Shown: positions 1 to 8,456, numbered from the stretch's first letter. The stretch: 64,000 nt of DNA from Cohaesibacter celericrescens (GCF_002866925.1 NZ_PKUQ01000001.1:599042-663041); one strand, 5' to 3'. Translations and numbers: made by a program. Notes: generated from the sequence alone by a model not told the origin.

Positions 1-685
1 GGCGCGCCAGATCAACCTTAAATTCGGGGCCCAAAGTCGCGTTTGGCCCCGGTGTCAACGGGATGACACGGTCAGCCAGCAAAATGGCCTCATCAACATC
101 GTTGGTGATCAGGATGATCGTTTTTTTCTCTTTGCTCGAAATCTCGGCAAATTCATCCTGCAATTTGGCCCGCGTCAAAGCATCCAACGCCGACAGCGGT
201 TCATCCATCAACAAAATGTCGGGCCTCATGGCAAGGGCACGGGCCACCGCAACACGCTGTCGCATACCACCGGACAATTCAGCAGGTTTGCGATCTCGTG
301 CGTGAGTTAGACCCACCATATCAATATAGTGACTGATGATCTCTTCGCGCTCGGTAGCTGGCATCTTATTGAAGACGGCATCCACCGCGAGCTTGATGTT
401 GCCATGCACAGACAGCCATGGCATCAGCGAATATGATTGAAACACCACACCACGCTCAGGGCCGGGACCGGAAATTTCCTTGCCGCGATAAATAACCCCG
501 CCCTGATCTGGCTCGACCAGGCCAGCAATGGCAGAAATCAGTGTGGATTTGCCTGAGCCGGAAAAACCGAGGATAGCGATGAATTCACCCTCCTCCACAT
601 CGAGGAAAATATTATCCAGAACATCATTGCGGTTCTTACCTTCACCAAACCCCTTGGACAGGCCGGATATTTGCAAAATAGACAT
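1..685 (-). CDS. nrtC: nitrate/nitrite-type ABC transporter ATP-binding subunit (3' end outside window)
   Basis: Cytoplasmic ATPase that would energise nitrate import through the permease encoded just upstream. Seen in the translation: start [16 protein letters not shown], Walker [10 protein letters not shown] at about residue 40, ABC signature LSGGMRQRV, Walker [13 protein letters not shown], and a D-loop. The reading frame runs off the left edge, so about 228 residues are visible. This is close to a full short NrtD-type subunit, but a long NrtC with a fused binding domain cannot be excluded. The start is the ATG at 685, which is 19 nt after the permease stop, indicating one operon. Assignment to nitrate rests mainly on the neighbouring nrtB, nrtA and nasS/nasT. 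The ATPase alone would only be called a nitrate/sulfonate/taurine-family ABC ATPase. Confidence 0.88.
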   Translation of the reverse strand, partial: MSILQISGLSKGFGEGKNRNDVLDNIFLDVEEGEFIAILGFSGSGKSTLISAIAGLVEPDQGGVIYRGKEISGPGPERGVVFQSYSLMPWLSVHGNIKLAVDAVFNKMPATEREEIISHYIDMVGLTHARDRKPAELSGGMRQRVAVARALAMRPDILLMDEPLSALDALTRAKLQDEFAEISSKEKKTIILITNDVDEAILLADRVIPLTPGPNATLGPEFKVDLAR

Positions 686-704
686 GTGCTATCCTTTGTG
701 TCGA

Positions 705-1778
705 TTAACGGTTTGACGAAAAAGTGAAGGCTTGCTGCAGAGCATACATCAGGCGATCCAGCATAAAGCCGATGAGGCCGATGGTTAGAACTGCAACAAT
801 GATTTTGGCCAAAGACTGCGATGACCCATTCTGGAATTCATCCCACACAAATTTGCCAAGGCCGGGGTTCTGAGCCAGCATTTCAGCGGCAATCAACACC
901 ATCCAGCCAACACCAAGCGATAGGCGCAATCCGGTGAAGATCAAAGGCAGGGAAGACGGCAATACCAGCTTGGTGATTACTTTGGAGGTTGGCAGCTGAA
1001 GAACCTTAGAAACATTGACCAAATCCTTATCGATAGACGCAACACCAAGAGCGGTGTTGATCAGCGTTGGCCACAGTGAGCACAAGGTTACAGTGACAGC
1101 CGAAACCACCAGCGATTTAGGCATCCAATCGTAGGAATTAACATACAACGCCGAGACGATCATGGTCACAATGGGCAACCATGCCAGAGGCGAGACAGGC
1201 TTGAAAATTTGAATTAGAGGCGTGATGGCCGAATTGAAGCTTTGAGAGAGGCCCGACGCGATACCTAGCGGCACCGCAATGATCGTCGCAATGACAAAAC
1301 CCAATCCAACCGTCACCAGCGATGTAAAAATCTGATCGATATAGGTTGGCTTGCCTGTGAAGGCCCGTACCTTGACCTTGTCCGATTTACCAGCAGCAAT
1401 CAGTTTTGCATTGCGCACGTCTTGGCGTTCATAAAAGGCTGTTTCTTTTGCGCGGGTGCGGGTGTGGTCATCCCAAAGATTGATGGTCTGATCCCAAACC
1501 TGAACTGGCCCCGGGATCGCGCCGAGTGACGTTTGAACCTGAGGCGCAAATCCAGCCCAGAGCATCACGAAAAACCCAATGCCAACTAGCGGCAGGATCA
1601 AAGTCTGCTTGAGCACGCCAAGCTGCTCACGTGGGTTATCGCCTGCGGCAATTTTAAGCAACGGAACAAGCCAGGAAAACCCCAGAGCATTCATCCATCC
1701 ACTTGTTTTGTTGATTGCTGAAAAGATCCGCTCACGACCGGCGCCGTCGGAGGTTGCATTTTGGGTTACGTCTGTCAC
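705..1778 (-). CDS. nrtB: nitrate ABC transporter permease NrtB
   Basis: Inner-membrane permease that pairs with the NrtA binding protein and the downstream ATPase. The C-terminal half is a typical BPD-type permease domain of the SsuC/TauC/NrtB group, with several hydrophobic segments and an ATPase-contact loop around the residues VSKVLQLPTSKVITKLVLPS. A long N-terminal extension with one membrane segment (TLILPLVGIGFFVMLWAGF) and a periplasmic stretch is usual for NrtB. The open frame extends upstream to a TTG at 1817, but no ATG is available. The GTG at 1778 is preceded by AGGA and is preferred here, giving 357 residues; a TTG start would give 370. It follows nrtA after about 200 nt that contain a possible mRNA-processing hairpin. 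Confidence 0.88.
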   Translation of the reverse strand: MTDVTQNATSDGAGRERIFSAINKTSGWMNALGFSWLVPLLKIAAGDNPREQLGVLKQTLILPLVGIGFFVMLWAGFAPQVQTSLGAIPGPVQVWDQTINLWDDHTRTRAKETAFYERQDVRNAKLIAAGKSDKVKVRAFTGKPTYIDQIFTSLVTVGLGFVIATIIAVPLGIASGLSQSFNSAITPLIQIFKPVSPLAWLPIVTMIVSALYVNSYDWMPKSLVVSAVTVTLCSLWPTLINTALGVASIDKDLVNVSKVLQLPTSKVITKLVLPSSLPLIFTGLRLSLGVGWMVLIAAEMLAQNPGLGKFVWDEFQNGSSQSLAKIIVAVLTIGLIGFMLDRLMYALQQAFTFSSNR

Positions 1779-1943
1779 GGTCCTAGTGTCCTGTTCCAAA
1801 GCCACTTCACATTTCAATCAACAGTGAAGGGCTCCTACTGTTGGGTGTCGCGCCATCCTGATCCACAAACCACATGGTTTTCGGGGGAAGGACAGTCTGG
1901 TTGATCCTGTATGATCAGAAGAAGAAGAAGGGCGGTAGAGAGG

Positions 1944-1973
1944 GGGAAGCCACCCTTCCCAAGTTTTTCTTGG
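1944..1973 (-). other. intercistronic hairpins between nrtA and nrtB
   Basis: Two small adjacent inverted repeats lie just after the nrtA stop: GGGAAG/CTTCCC with a 5-nt loop (1944-1960) and CCAAG/CTTGG around a T-rich loop (1959-1973). On the transcribed strand no U-run follows the first stem. A partial terminator or a 3'-end stabiliser that raises nrtA mRNA over nrtB is therefore more likely than a full stop. Such differential expression is common for binding proteins. The function is inferred. Confidence 0.35.
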
Positions 1974-1980
1974 AGAAAGA

Positions 1981-3405
1981 CTATTTCACAGTGCCGTTTT
2001 CAACCATCTGACCGGTTTTCAGACCAATGGTCTGGGCATCGATATAAGCGTTTGGCTGGGTGCCGTCATAGGTGACGCCATCGATGAAAGCGTTGGTTGG
2101 TTCACGGTAACCATTGCTGTCCCACGGAAAGTCAGCTTCAGCTACGATACCATCTTCAACCAACAATTTTGCTGCTTTGAGATAAACGTCTGGCAGATAA
2201 ACCGACTTGGCTGTTTCCGCGTACCATGCGTCGTCTTTCTGATCGGAAATCTGACCCCAACGGCGCATCTGTGTCAGATACCAAACGGCATCAGAATAAT
2301 AGGGATAGGTAGCAAAATAGCGGAAGAAGACGTTGAAGTCTGGTACATCGCGCTTATCACCCTTTTCATATTCAAACGTACCGGTCATGGAGTTTGCGAT
2401 GACTTCAGCATCCGCACCTACATATTCGGAGCGCGCCAGAATTTCCACGGCTTCTTCGCGATTGGCATTGTCATTTTCATCCAGCCACTGTGCGGCACGG
2501 ATCAAAGCCTTTGTCAGAGCCAACGTCGTGTTGGGATATTCAACGGTGAATTCTTTAGTGAGGCCGAATACCTTTTCTGGGTTGTTTTTCCAGATTTCAT
2601 AGTCGGTAATCACCGGAACGCCAATACCTTTAAAGACAGCCTGCTGGTTCCATGGTTCACCGACGCAATAACCATTGATGGTCCCGGCTTCCATGGTGGA
2701 CGGCATTTGTGGTGGAGGCGTTACGCTCAATAAAGCGTCAGCATTGATCTGACCGGAAACATCATCCTTGGAATAGAATCCGGGATGAATGCCACCGGAG
2801 GCCAACCAGTAACGCAGCTCATAATTGTGTGTCGATACAGGGAAAACCATGCCCATGTTAAAAGGTTTGCCTTCATCCTTGAACTTGTCGACCACCGGCT
2901 TCAGCGCGTCTGCCTTGATAGGATGTACAGGCTTGCCGTTTTCCATTGGCACATAGTTTTTCATCATCGCCCAAATTTCGTTAGAGACGGTGATACCGTT
3001 GCCGTTCAAATCCATGGAGAATGGCGTTACGATATGTGCCTTGGTGCCAAACCCAATAGTGGCAGCGAGTGGTTGACCGGCCAGCATGTGCGCGCCGTCC
3101 AGCTCTCCGGTGATCACACGATCCAAAAGAACTTTCCAGTTGGCTTGCGGTTCAAGCGTAACAAACAAGCCTTCATCTTCAAAAAAGCCCATCTCGTATG
3201 CAATGGCGAGTGGTGCCATATCTGTCAACTTGATGAAACCAAACTTCAATTCGTCTTTTTCAACGTCCAGTATCTCGGCAAAAGCATGAGGTGTTGGCAC
3301 CAAAGCACTGAATGTCATCAAGGCACCCACAACAAAGTTCTTGGTCCAAGTCTTTGATGCACTATCCACGGTTACGTTGTGTTTCGTCACGTTCAGATCC
3401 TTCAC
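1981..3405 (-). CDS. nrtA: nitrate-binding protein NrtA (ABC transporter substrate-binding)
   Basis: Periplasmic receptor that captures nitrate or nitrite and delivers it to NrtB. The protein is 474 residues. It has an N-terminal export signal ([22 protein letters not shown], then E), the family start [23 protein letters not shown], and the motif GYCVGEPWN that it shares with the NasS sensor encoded upstream. Length and motifs fit NrtA rather than the shorter taurine/sulfonate receptors. The start appears to be a GTG at 3405, since no in-frame ATG precedes the signal peptide; GGATGA just upstream is a modest ribosome-binding site. The preceding 150 nt form a regulated leader with ANTAR hairpins and a terminator. 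It is the first gene of nrtABC, 314 nt downstream of nasS. Confidence 0.93.
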   Translation of the reverse strand: MKDLNVTKHNVTVDSASKTWTKNFVVGALMTFSALVPTPHAFAEILDVEKDELKFGFIKLTDMAPLAIAYEMGFFEDEGLFVTLEPQANWKVLLDRVITGELDGAHMLAGQPLAATIGFGTKAHIVTPFSMDLNGNGITVSNEIWAMMKNYVPMENGKPVHPIKADALKPVVDKFKDEGKPFNMGMVFPVSTHNYELRYWLASGGIHPGFYSKDDVSGQINADALLSVTPPPQMPSTMEAGTINGYCVGEPWNQQAVFKGIGVPVITDYEIWKNNPEKVFGLTKEFTVEYPNTTLALTKALIRAAQWLDENDNANREEAVEILARSEYVGADAEVIANSMTGTFEYEKGDKRDVPDFNVFFRYFATYPYYSDAVWYLTQMRRWGQISDQKDDAWYAETAKSVYLPDVYLKAAKLLVEDGIVAEADFPWDSNGYREPTNAFIDGVTYDGTQPNAYIDAQTIGLKTGQMVENGTVK

Positions 3406-3435
3406 TCATCCAATGCGCCTCTAGGGCGGAAAATA

Positions 3436-3496
3436 CAAAAAAAGCCGCAGTTTGACATGCACCGGGAGGAGGAAGTGCAAATCAAACGGCGGCTTT
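3436..3496 (-). terminator. intrinsic terminator (attenuator) in the nrtA leader
   Basis: On the minus strand a long, slightly imperfect hairpin is followed directly by a U-run. The 5' arm reads AAGCCGCCGTTTGATTTGCAC, of which the paired blocks are AAGCCGC, GTTTGA and TGCAC. The 3' arm supplies GTGCA, TCAAAC and GCGGCTT, then TTTTT. It ends about 30 nt before the nrtA start codon. Its position after two ANTAR-type hairpins and before nrtA fits an attenuator that NasT would overcome when nitrate releases it from NasS. Confidence 0.85.
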
Positions 3497-3502
3497 GCCG
3501 TA

Positions 3503-3547
3503 GTGCCCAGCAATGGACACAAATTTTTATGGAACCAGCTTTGGCTC
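3503..3547 (-). promoter_or_regulatory. tandem ANTAR-target hairpins (NasT antitermination site)
   Basis: On the minus strand two short stems each present a six-base loop. Hairpin 1 is GAGCC-AAAGCT-GGTTC at 3532-3547 (5 bp, one G-U). Hairpin 2 is GTGTCC-ATTGCT-GGGCAC at 3503-3520 (6 bp, one G-U). They are 11 nt apart. Both loops have A at position 1 and G at position 4, the pattern described for RNAs bound by ANTAR-domain antiterminators. The terminator begins only a few bases later. An ANTAR protein (NasT) is encoded 1.4 kb upstream. Function is inferred from this match; the stems and loops are directly visible. Confidence 0.85.
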
Positions 3548-3558
3548 TGATCTTATCT

Positions 3559-3575
3559 ATGCAGACTGTGTGCCA
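3559..3575 (-). promoter_or_regulatory. sigma-54-type promoter for nrtABC
   Basis: On the minus strand TGGCACACAGTCTGCAT has TGGCAC at -24 and TGC at -12, with GG and GC separated by exactly 10 bp as sigma-54 promoters require. Transcription would start about 12 nt downstream, immediately before the first ANTAR hairpin, which makes a minimal leader. A GCACC-type half palindrome (3647-3659) lies about 75 bp upstream and could be an NtrC site, but that is weak. A sigma-70-like TATAAT further upstream lacks a good -35. Confidence 0.65.
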
Positions 3576-3698
3576 GTTTAAAAATTAAAAATTAATTGTT
3601 TAAATTCAATATATTATAAGAATTTTGGGAGATTAGTAAGAATCAAGCACCAATATGCAGTAGGTATAAATGCTGTTTTTTTAGACACAAAAACCAAT

Positions 3699-3717
3699 TT
3701 GATCAATAATTGATCAA
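3699..3717. promoter_or_regulatory. perfect 9-1-9 palindrome after nasS
   Basis: TTGATCAATAATTGATCAA is a perfect inverted repeat starting 2 nt beyond the nasS stop codon and about 125 bp upstream of the putative sigma-54 promoter of nrtA. It is AT-rich and on the minus strand is followed by TTGGTTTTTG, so it could be a weak terminator of nasTS or an operator or enhancer site. The sequence does not decide between these. Confidence 0.4.
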
Positions 3718-3719
3718 CT

Positions 3720-4883
3720 CTAATTTGGGGAATTTGTAACATATTCAGCAACTGCATCGACAGAGAATGACTTTTCGTCAAAAAACAACAATGGGGCACA
3801 TGCTGCCGCTTCAAGTTGCTCTGGCTTGAGGTTGAGAGCGCGCGAGATCAGCGCGTAGTCAAAGACCTTGGCAACAGTCTCCAGATCGGCATCAGAGAAT
3901 GACGCCTGCCCCCAACGCACCATTTGTGAATAGAACCAATATCCCTGAGACATCTGAGGCGCAGCACAAACTCCACCACCAAATGATAGAAAGCCGGGGA
4001 TTTTCGTATTTTCGCCCGAAGTTAGTTGCATATTGTTGCTTAAAGCAGGAAGGCATTGCGCAGGAGGACAATTCAAAATATCGTAATGTGATAGAATAGT
4101 GGCCAATTCTTTCAAGTTGTCCGTTTGGGCACACCAGTCGGCAGCTTTTGCCAATGAACGAATGAGTGCATCCAGCCGATCCGGATCGCTCAGAGCCCAA
4201 CGCTCCGTAACCCCCAAGACTTTCTCGGGGCTATCGGGCCAAATAGCCTGTTTGCAGGTTACGATGCGCCCAGTGCCCGCCAATACCGCCGCAGTGTTCC
4301 AGGGTTCACCAACACAATAGCCGTCAATCTGGCCCGTCCCCAATGCATCTGCCATGAAAGAGGGAGGCAAAACTCGTATTTCAACATCGTGTTCAGGGCT
4401 AATGCCAGCAGCAGCCAACCAATATCGCAATTCATAGGCATGGCCGGAGAAAGGGTGGACCACTCCAAAACGTAGGGGTGCCATTTTACTCTTCGCGCGG
4501 TTCCTAACAACTAGATTTAGTGCGTTTCCTGAAGACGACGGATCGATACTCCCATTCCATGCCGCGTCTATCAATTCAGCAGCCACGGCATTCGTTACGG
4601 TGATTGCATTGCCACCAAGTCCCAAAACCATAGGCGCACGCATAGGCACGGAAAGTGACATTAAACTGAGACTTGAGGCAATGGGCATCGGTGCCAGCAT
4701 ATGAGCAACATCAAAGTGACCGACATACATACGGTCCCTGATGTTGGCCCACGAGGTCTCGCGCACGAGCTTGAGATCAATACCTTCAACTTGCGCAAAA
4801 CCGCAATGTGCCGCAGCGACCAGAACGGCGCTGTCAAGAAGAGGAATGAACCCCGCAACGACCTGATGGTTCTTTGATGTCAT
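3720..4883 (-). CDS. nasS: NasS nitrate sensor (NrtA-like soluble protein)
   Basis: Cytoplasmic nitrate/nitrite sensor that, in characterised systems, sequesters the antiterminator NasT when nitrate is absent. The 387-residue protein resembles NrtA (VVAGFIPLLDSAVLVAAAHCGFAQVEGI, the motif [11 protein letters not shown], and the block LRFGVVHPFSGHAYELRYWL). It lacks any signal peptide and begins directly with MTSKNHQ, which separates NasS from the transported receptor. The ATG at 4883 follows GAGGGATACTTCTG. It lies 53 nt behind nasT in the same direction, as in other alphaproteobacterial nasTS pairs. A CmpA/NrtA-like transport function is unlikely without export. Confidence 0.88.
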   Translation of the reverse strand: MTSKNHQVVAGFIPLLDSAVLVAAAHCGFAQVEGIDLKLVRETSWANIRDRMYVGHFDVAHMLAPMPIASSLSLMSLSVPMRAPMVLGLGGNAITVTNAVAAELIDAAWNGSIDPSSSGNALNLVVRNRAKSKMAPLRFGVVHPFSGHAYELRYWLAAAGISPEHDVEIRVLPPSFMADALGTGQIDGYCVGEPWNTAAVLAGTGRIVTCKQAIWPDSPEKVLGVTERWALSDPDRLDALIRSLAKAADWCAQTDNLKELATILSHYDILNCPPAQCLPALSNNMQLTSGENTKIPGFLSFGGGVCAAPQMSQGYWFYSQMVRWGQASFSDADLETVAKVFDYALISRALNLKPEQLEAAACAPLLFFDEKSFSVDAVAEYVTNSPN

Positions 4884-4936
4884 CAGAAGTATCCCTCATT
4901 TTGATTTTCACGGGTCTCGTCCATCTGAAGCAAACC

Positions 4937-5524
4937 CTAATCCCCCAACATTCCACTTGCGATGATAAGGCTTTGAGCGACATCATTGATTTTCCGACTC
5001 TGGTTCATCGCTGTTTTGCGCAACAAGTCATAGGCCTCTTGTTCGGAAATTCTTTTGGATCGCATCAGGATGCCTTTGGCACGGTCAATAGTTTTGCGTT
5101 CAGCTAGCTCGTTACGCGCCGCCGCCAGCTCCTTGTTTAATCGGGAAAATGCGCGGAACCGGCTTATGGCCATATCCATTATCGGTTTGACCCGATCCTT
5201 TTTGAGACCATCCACAACATAAGCCGAAACGCCAGCATCAACCGCCGCCTCGATTGTTTCGGGCTCTGACGTATCAACAAACATGGCGATGGGGCGCTGA
5301 ACAGCGCGGCTGACCTGAAAGATATGTTCTAACTGATCACGCTTGGGATTTTCCAAATCGATCACAATAACGTCGGGCTCAATGTCAGTGATTTGACGCA
5401 CCAATCCATCCATCTGATCAATTACGATCACACGGCCATGACCAGCCTCACGAAGCCCCTGTTCAATGATAGAGGCCCGGATTTTATTGTCATCAATCAC
5501 AAGAATGGATAGCGTGTCGCTCAT
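4937..5524 (-). CDS. nasT: NasT ANTAR-domain transcription antiterminator
   Basis: RNA-binding response-regulator-like protein, 195 residues. Residues 1 to about 120 form a receiver domain with acidic residues in VIDDNKIRA and the acceptor-like Asp in DVIVIDLENP. Residues about 130-190 form an ANTAR domain (ELAERKTIDRAKGILMRSKR, then ISEQEAYDLLRKTAMNQSR and KINDVAQSLI), matching the usual A-R/K-G-I-L-M and A-x-x-x-x-R signatures. Its likely target is the tandem hexaloop hairpin upstream of nrtA. The start is the ATG at 5524. An IS6 remnant begins about 165 bp upstream, so the native promoter region is short or altered. Confidence 0.92.
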   Translation of the reverse strand: MSDTLSILVIDDNKIRASIIEQGLREAGHGRVIVIDQMDGLVRQITDIEPDVIVIDLENPKRDQLEHIFQVSRAVQRPIAMFVDTSEPETIEAAVDAGVSAYVVDGLKKDRVKPIMDMAISRFRAFSRLNKELAAARNELAERKTIDRAKGILMRSKRISEQEAYDLLRKTAMNQSRKINDVAQSLIIASGMLGD

Positions 5525-5689
5525 ATGCTTATTATGCTTAGGTGTAATGCGATTGCAAACAATTGTTGCGCCGTTCCCAACACACTTCGCAACCGCAGCA
5601 TTTCATCCAGTCTTTTGTCCTCTTGCTCCAGATGGCGCTGTCATGTGTGGACGTAAATGGACCCCACCTAATTGCAACAATCTATTTGG

Positions 5690-6055
5690 TGGTGTCAGAC
5701 AAACTTGTACTTGACCAAAGAGGGCCAGTATCTTCGACTGTTATGCCGCACAAAGACCCCGCCACTCTGCGAGAGCAGCGCTACGGTTCAGCTTGAAATT
5801 TAGTCTGCTGTAGAGGCCTCTCTCCTGATTGAAATGGTTGTAAACTGATGCGTGGATGGAAGCGAATTTCTGCAATGCTCGCATGCGCCTGAAGCGGCTC
5901 ATTGCGGAGGGAAAGTGGAAATTGAACATAAAGCATCACCGCAAGGCGAATGATCTCTGGGCTGGTTTTGAAATAGCGAAAAGGGGAGTGTTTTGTCATC
6001 ATACAAAGATAAGTCACCGCACTGCCCGTCTCAAGCAATTTACTCTGACATTACC
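5690..6055 (-). mobile_element. IS6-family element with large internal deletion
   Basis: Remnant of the same IS6-type lineage as the copy at 27196-28045. On the minus strand the transposase starts at 5999 (MTKHSPFRYFKTSPEIIRLAVM), is cut after about residue 30 (PLSLRN) and rejoins, in another frame, the C-terminal part (FRRMRALQKFASIHASVYNH through LCAA, stop at 5741). Both terminal regions survive: TGTCAGA-type ends are visible near 5690-5704 and 6040-6055. The DDE core is missing, so it cannot transpose by itself. Confidence 0.85.
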
Positions 6056-6453
6056 TCCATGACGCTGGAGGCAGAAAGAATAATCGGGCAGAGAGTTCTC
6101 ACCTACCATTTCTAGGCCGAGAACGACTCATGCAGCAGTTCAAATCACCCGGATCAGCCCAACGTTTTCCCGCAGTTCACGTTTCCATTTATAGTATCTT
6201 CAACGTCCAGCGCCACTTGATCTCCCGAAATACATTGCGCCAATTTCGCGATGAAGCAATGCTTGTGTGGCGCACGGAGACAGCGGCGGCCTGTATTGTT
6301 CTCGTATACAAATTCCGCGCGACTTTGTTTCTTCAACGTGACAATGCTGCTTTAAGCCCAGTTATTCCGCCAATGCCCGACCTCAAGCCAGTCTGCTCTG
6401 ACCGTGCCATCAATCCGTATAGGCACAGCAAACCTCAACCAATATAGCAATAG
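6056..6453. other. intergenic stretch without recognisable gene
   Basis: About 400 bp between the IS6 remnant and the ridA terminator. Short open frames exist on both strands, but none has a ribosome-binding site, recognisable motif or family resemblance. It is probably decayed DNA left by the neighbouring insertions. Confidence 0.5.
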
Positions 6454-6480
6454 AAAAGGCCTCCGTTTGAAGGCCTCTCT
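6454..6480 (-). terminator. intrinsic terminator after ridA/dehydratase pair
   Basis: On the minus strand AGGCCT-(8 nt)-AGGCCT forms a stem followed by TTTTCT, located 12 nt beyond the ridA pseudogene stop. It would end the transcript that starts at the PLP-enzyme gene. Confidence 0.6.
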
Positions 6481-6491
6481 AGAATACCCAA

Positions 6492-6765
6492 TCACTCGGG
6501 CTTATAGGCAATAACGTCGACTTCGACCTTCGCATCAACCATCAACTGGGACCGCACAGTGGAACGCGCTGACGCGCCATTGGGAAAGTATTCCGCATAA
6601 ATGCGGTTGAAAGTCCAGAAGTCACGGGTGTCGTCAAGCCAGCAGTTGGCCTTGACCACATCATCCAGCGTGCAATCAGCAAGCGCCAGCACGGACGGCT
6701 GGAGAGAAAGGCAGATTTTGGCCGCCAGCGCCAGTGCGTTCTACACCGAGACGTTTAATAGACAT
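6492..6765 (-). pseudogene. RidA/YjgF-family protein, internally deleted
   Basis: RidA enzymes hydrolyse reactive enamine/imine intermediates released by PLP-dependent dehydratases. The start (ATG at 6765, after GGAGAA) encodes MSIKRLGVERTGAGGQNLPF then SPAVRAG, a normal RidA N-terminus, but a stop follows at once. The C-terminal half is present in another frame (LALADCTLDDVVKANCWLDD ... STVRSQLMVDAKVEVDVIAY). About 35-40 codons covering the central strand region are missing, so the gene is inactivated by a deletion plus frameshift. It lies directly downstream of the D-threonine-aldolase-like gene in the same direction, a biochemically sensible pair. Confidence 0.85.
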
Positions 6766-6803
6766 GGATTTCTCCGTTGTTTGTTTAAGATTTACAAATT
6801 GGA

Positions 6804-7859
6804 TTACCAGACCTTACCTCGTGCCAAGACAGGGCTTTGGGCAACAAGCTGAGAACCGCGGATCAATTGCACATGATCGAGCATATTGGACACCACGCAG
6901 GCGTGGTTGGGCACGATCCGCACTCGATCCCCTACCCTCAAATCAAGCGGTTGTTCGCTGACCATTCGACCGTGTTCCTCGGACAACTGATCAATGCGAA
7001 TATCCGGATGCCCCAACACCGCACCAAAATCTTCAAAGCCAAGCAAATCCGAAGTCAACACCTTGGAACCAGCGTCGATGATGGCACGATTGACTGTCGG
7101 CATGGAAACAATCGTCGCCAACACTGACAGCGCGCAGTCATCCAGACTGCATGTCCCGCGCGCCACCAGAGACCGGTCATTATAGATATAGGTGCCAACC
7201 CGATATTCTGTGACAACCGGAACCAAATGGGCATTCCACATGTCGGGGGAGCCACCGCCCGACACCACGGGCACGGCGATGCCGCCCGCTTCGATCAACG
7301 CCTTGGCGCGGCTTAACCAACTCTGCACAGCATCTGTAGCCCCGGCTGGAGGATAGGTCATCAGGCCACCAAATTTCAAACCCGAAGCTGCGTCAATCCG
7401 AACTGCTAACGCCATCGCTTGCTCTGGTTGTTGCACCCCACAGCGCCTCGCACCAGTGTCGCATTCCACCAAAACAGCAAGAGGCGTTTGAGCATCAGCA
7501 AAAGCTTCAGCCAAACCATTAATCACCATCTCGCTATCGGCAACAACGCTGAGGCGGACCTTTTGCGACAGTGACCTGAGACAATTGAGCTTGTCGTCAC
7601 CCATAATGTTATAGGTGATAAAAACATCCTCGATGCCGCCCTGCGAAATCATGGCTTCGGCCTCGGAAATTTTCTGACAGGTGATCCCCACCGCCCCCGC
7701 GTCAAGCTGCGCTTTGGCCAGCAAAGGCAATTTATGGGTTTTGATATGGGGTCGCAACGTCAGATTATGACCATCACAATAGCTTTGATAGCGGACGATA
7801 TTAGCCTCGGCCACATCAAGATCAACCAACACAGACGGTGTCACTAGGTTTGCATACAT
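6804..7859 (-). CDS. D-threonine aldolase / D-serine dehydratase-like PLP enzyme
   Basis: Fold-type III PLP enzyme of 351 residues. The alanine-racemase-like N-terminal barrel carries the PLP lysine in LRPHIKTHK (about residue 40). The C-terminal D-Ser-dehydratase-like domain has the metal motif PNHACVVSN (His and Cys two residues apart) near residue 320. Members act on D-threonine, D-serine or D-3-hydroxyaspartate. The adjacent ridA remnant favours a dehydratase or aldolase producing reactive enamines, but the substrate is not decided. The frame is open further upstream, where 29 residues derive from an IS110 remnant. The true start is the ATG at 7859, preceded by AGGAA. The IS110 insertion removed the original upstream region, so expression may now depend on the IS. 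Confidence 0.85.
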   Translation of the reverse strand: MYANLVTPSVLVDLDVAEANIVRYQSYCDGHNLTLRPHIKTHKLPLLAKAQLDAGAVGITCQKISEAEAMISQGGIEDVFITYNIMGDDKLNCLRSLSQKVRLSVVADSEMVINGLAEAFADAQTPLAVLVECDTGARRCGVQQPEQAMALAVRIDAASGLKFGGLMTYPPAGATDAVQSWLSRAKALIEAGGIAVPVVSGGGSPDMWNAHLVPVVTEYRVGTYIYNDRSLVARGTCSLDDCALSVLATIVSMPTVNRAIIDAGSKVLTSDLLGFEDFGAVLGHPDIRIDQLSEEHGRMVSEQPLDLRVGDRVRIVPNHACVVSNMLDHVQLIRGSQLVAQSPVLARGKVW

Positions 7860-7872
7860 ATCATTTCCTGCC

Positions 7873-8355
7873 TTACTGTTCGCAATCCCCCAACGGGCAT
7901 TGTGCAGTAATGACACCAAACTCGGCAATATGGGCGCGGATTGCATTCATAATCATTGTGCGCTGGCGGACCAAAAGATCACGCGAGCGATGCAGGACCA
8001 GAACACTCTGCTGTTCGACACTCTTGATCGACACAAAGTGCATACTGGGGCGAGTGACCGCCTCGCAGATTGCTTCTGCGTCAGCCGCATCATTCTTATG
8101 GCGTTTGACATAAGGCTTTACGTAAGCTGGTGAGATCAACTGCACCTCATGGCCAAGCGCTGTGATCTCGCGCGCCCAGAAGTGACTGCTTGCACAAGCT
8201 TCCATACCAACTAGGCAGGGCTCCAGCTTCGATAGGAAGTTGAGAACCGCGCCGCGTCGAAGTTTCTTTTGCAAGACGATCTTGCCAACGCAGTCAACGC
8301 CGTGAAGTTGAAAAACAGACTTTGCTAAATCAATTCCAAGTGTTTCAATATGCAT
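7873..8355 (-). pseudogene. IS110-family transposase, N-terminal fragment
   Basis: Encodes the first 160 residues of an IS110-type (DEDD) transposase: MHIETLGIDLAKSVFQLHGV, then the conserved ACASSHFWAREITALGHEV and the KNDAADAEAICEAV block containing the DEDD acidic residues. The C-terminal serine-containing half is absent; the frame ends with GDCEQ and a stop 13 nt upstream of the PLP-enzyme start codon. The start ATG at 8355 is preceded by AAAGGAGCC. A longer open frame upstream (to 8454) is element end sequence and not part of the protein. Confidence 0.88.
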
Positions 8356-8456
8356 GTGGATGGCTCCTTTCCAACGTTGCTCTCTAACAGCATCAATATG
8401 GCACATTGTGATGCCGCCGGATGGAGCCGTCCACAACATCAGAGCACCTTGCAAAC

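Noticed and set aside
2785..3357. 190-codon plus-strand open frame opposite nrtA
   Set aside because: It lies antisense within nrtA, has no family resemblance or ribosome-binding site, and nrtA is certain.
3601..3640. Sigma-70 promoter with TATAAT upstream of nrtA
   Set aside because: The -10 is perfect but no acceptable -35 lies at 16-18 bp, and the GG-N10-GC element fits the leader layout better. It could still be a minor promoter.
6804..7946. PLP enzyme of 380 residues with an N-terminal extension
   Set aside because: The first 29 codons lie in IS110 remnant sequence and have no ribosome-binding site; the ATG at 7859 has AGGAA and matches the family start.
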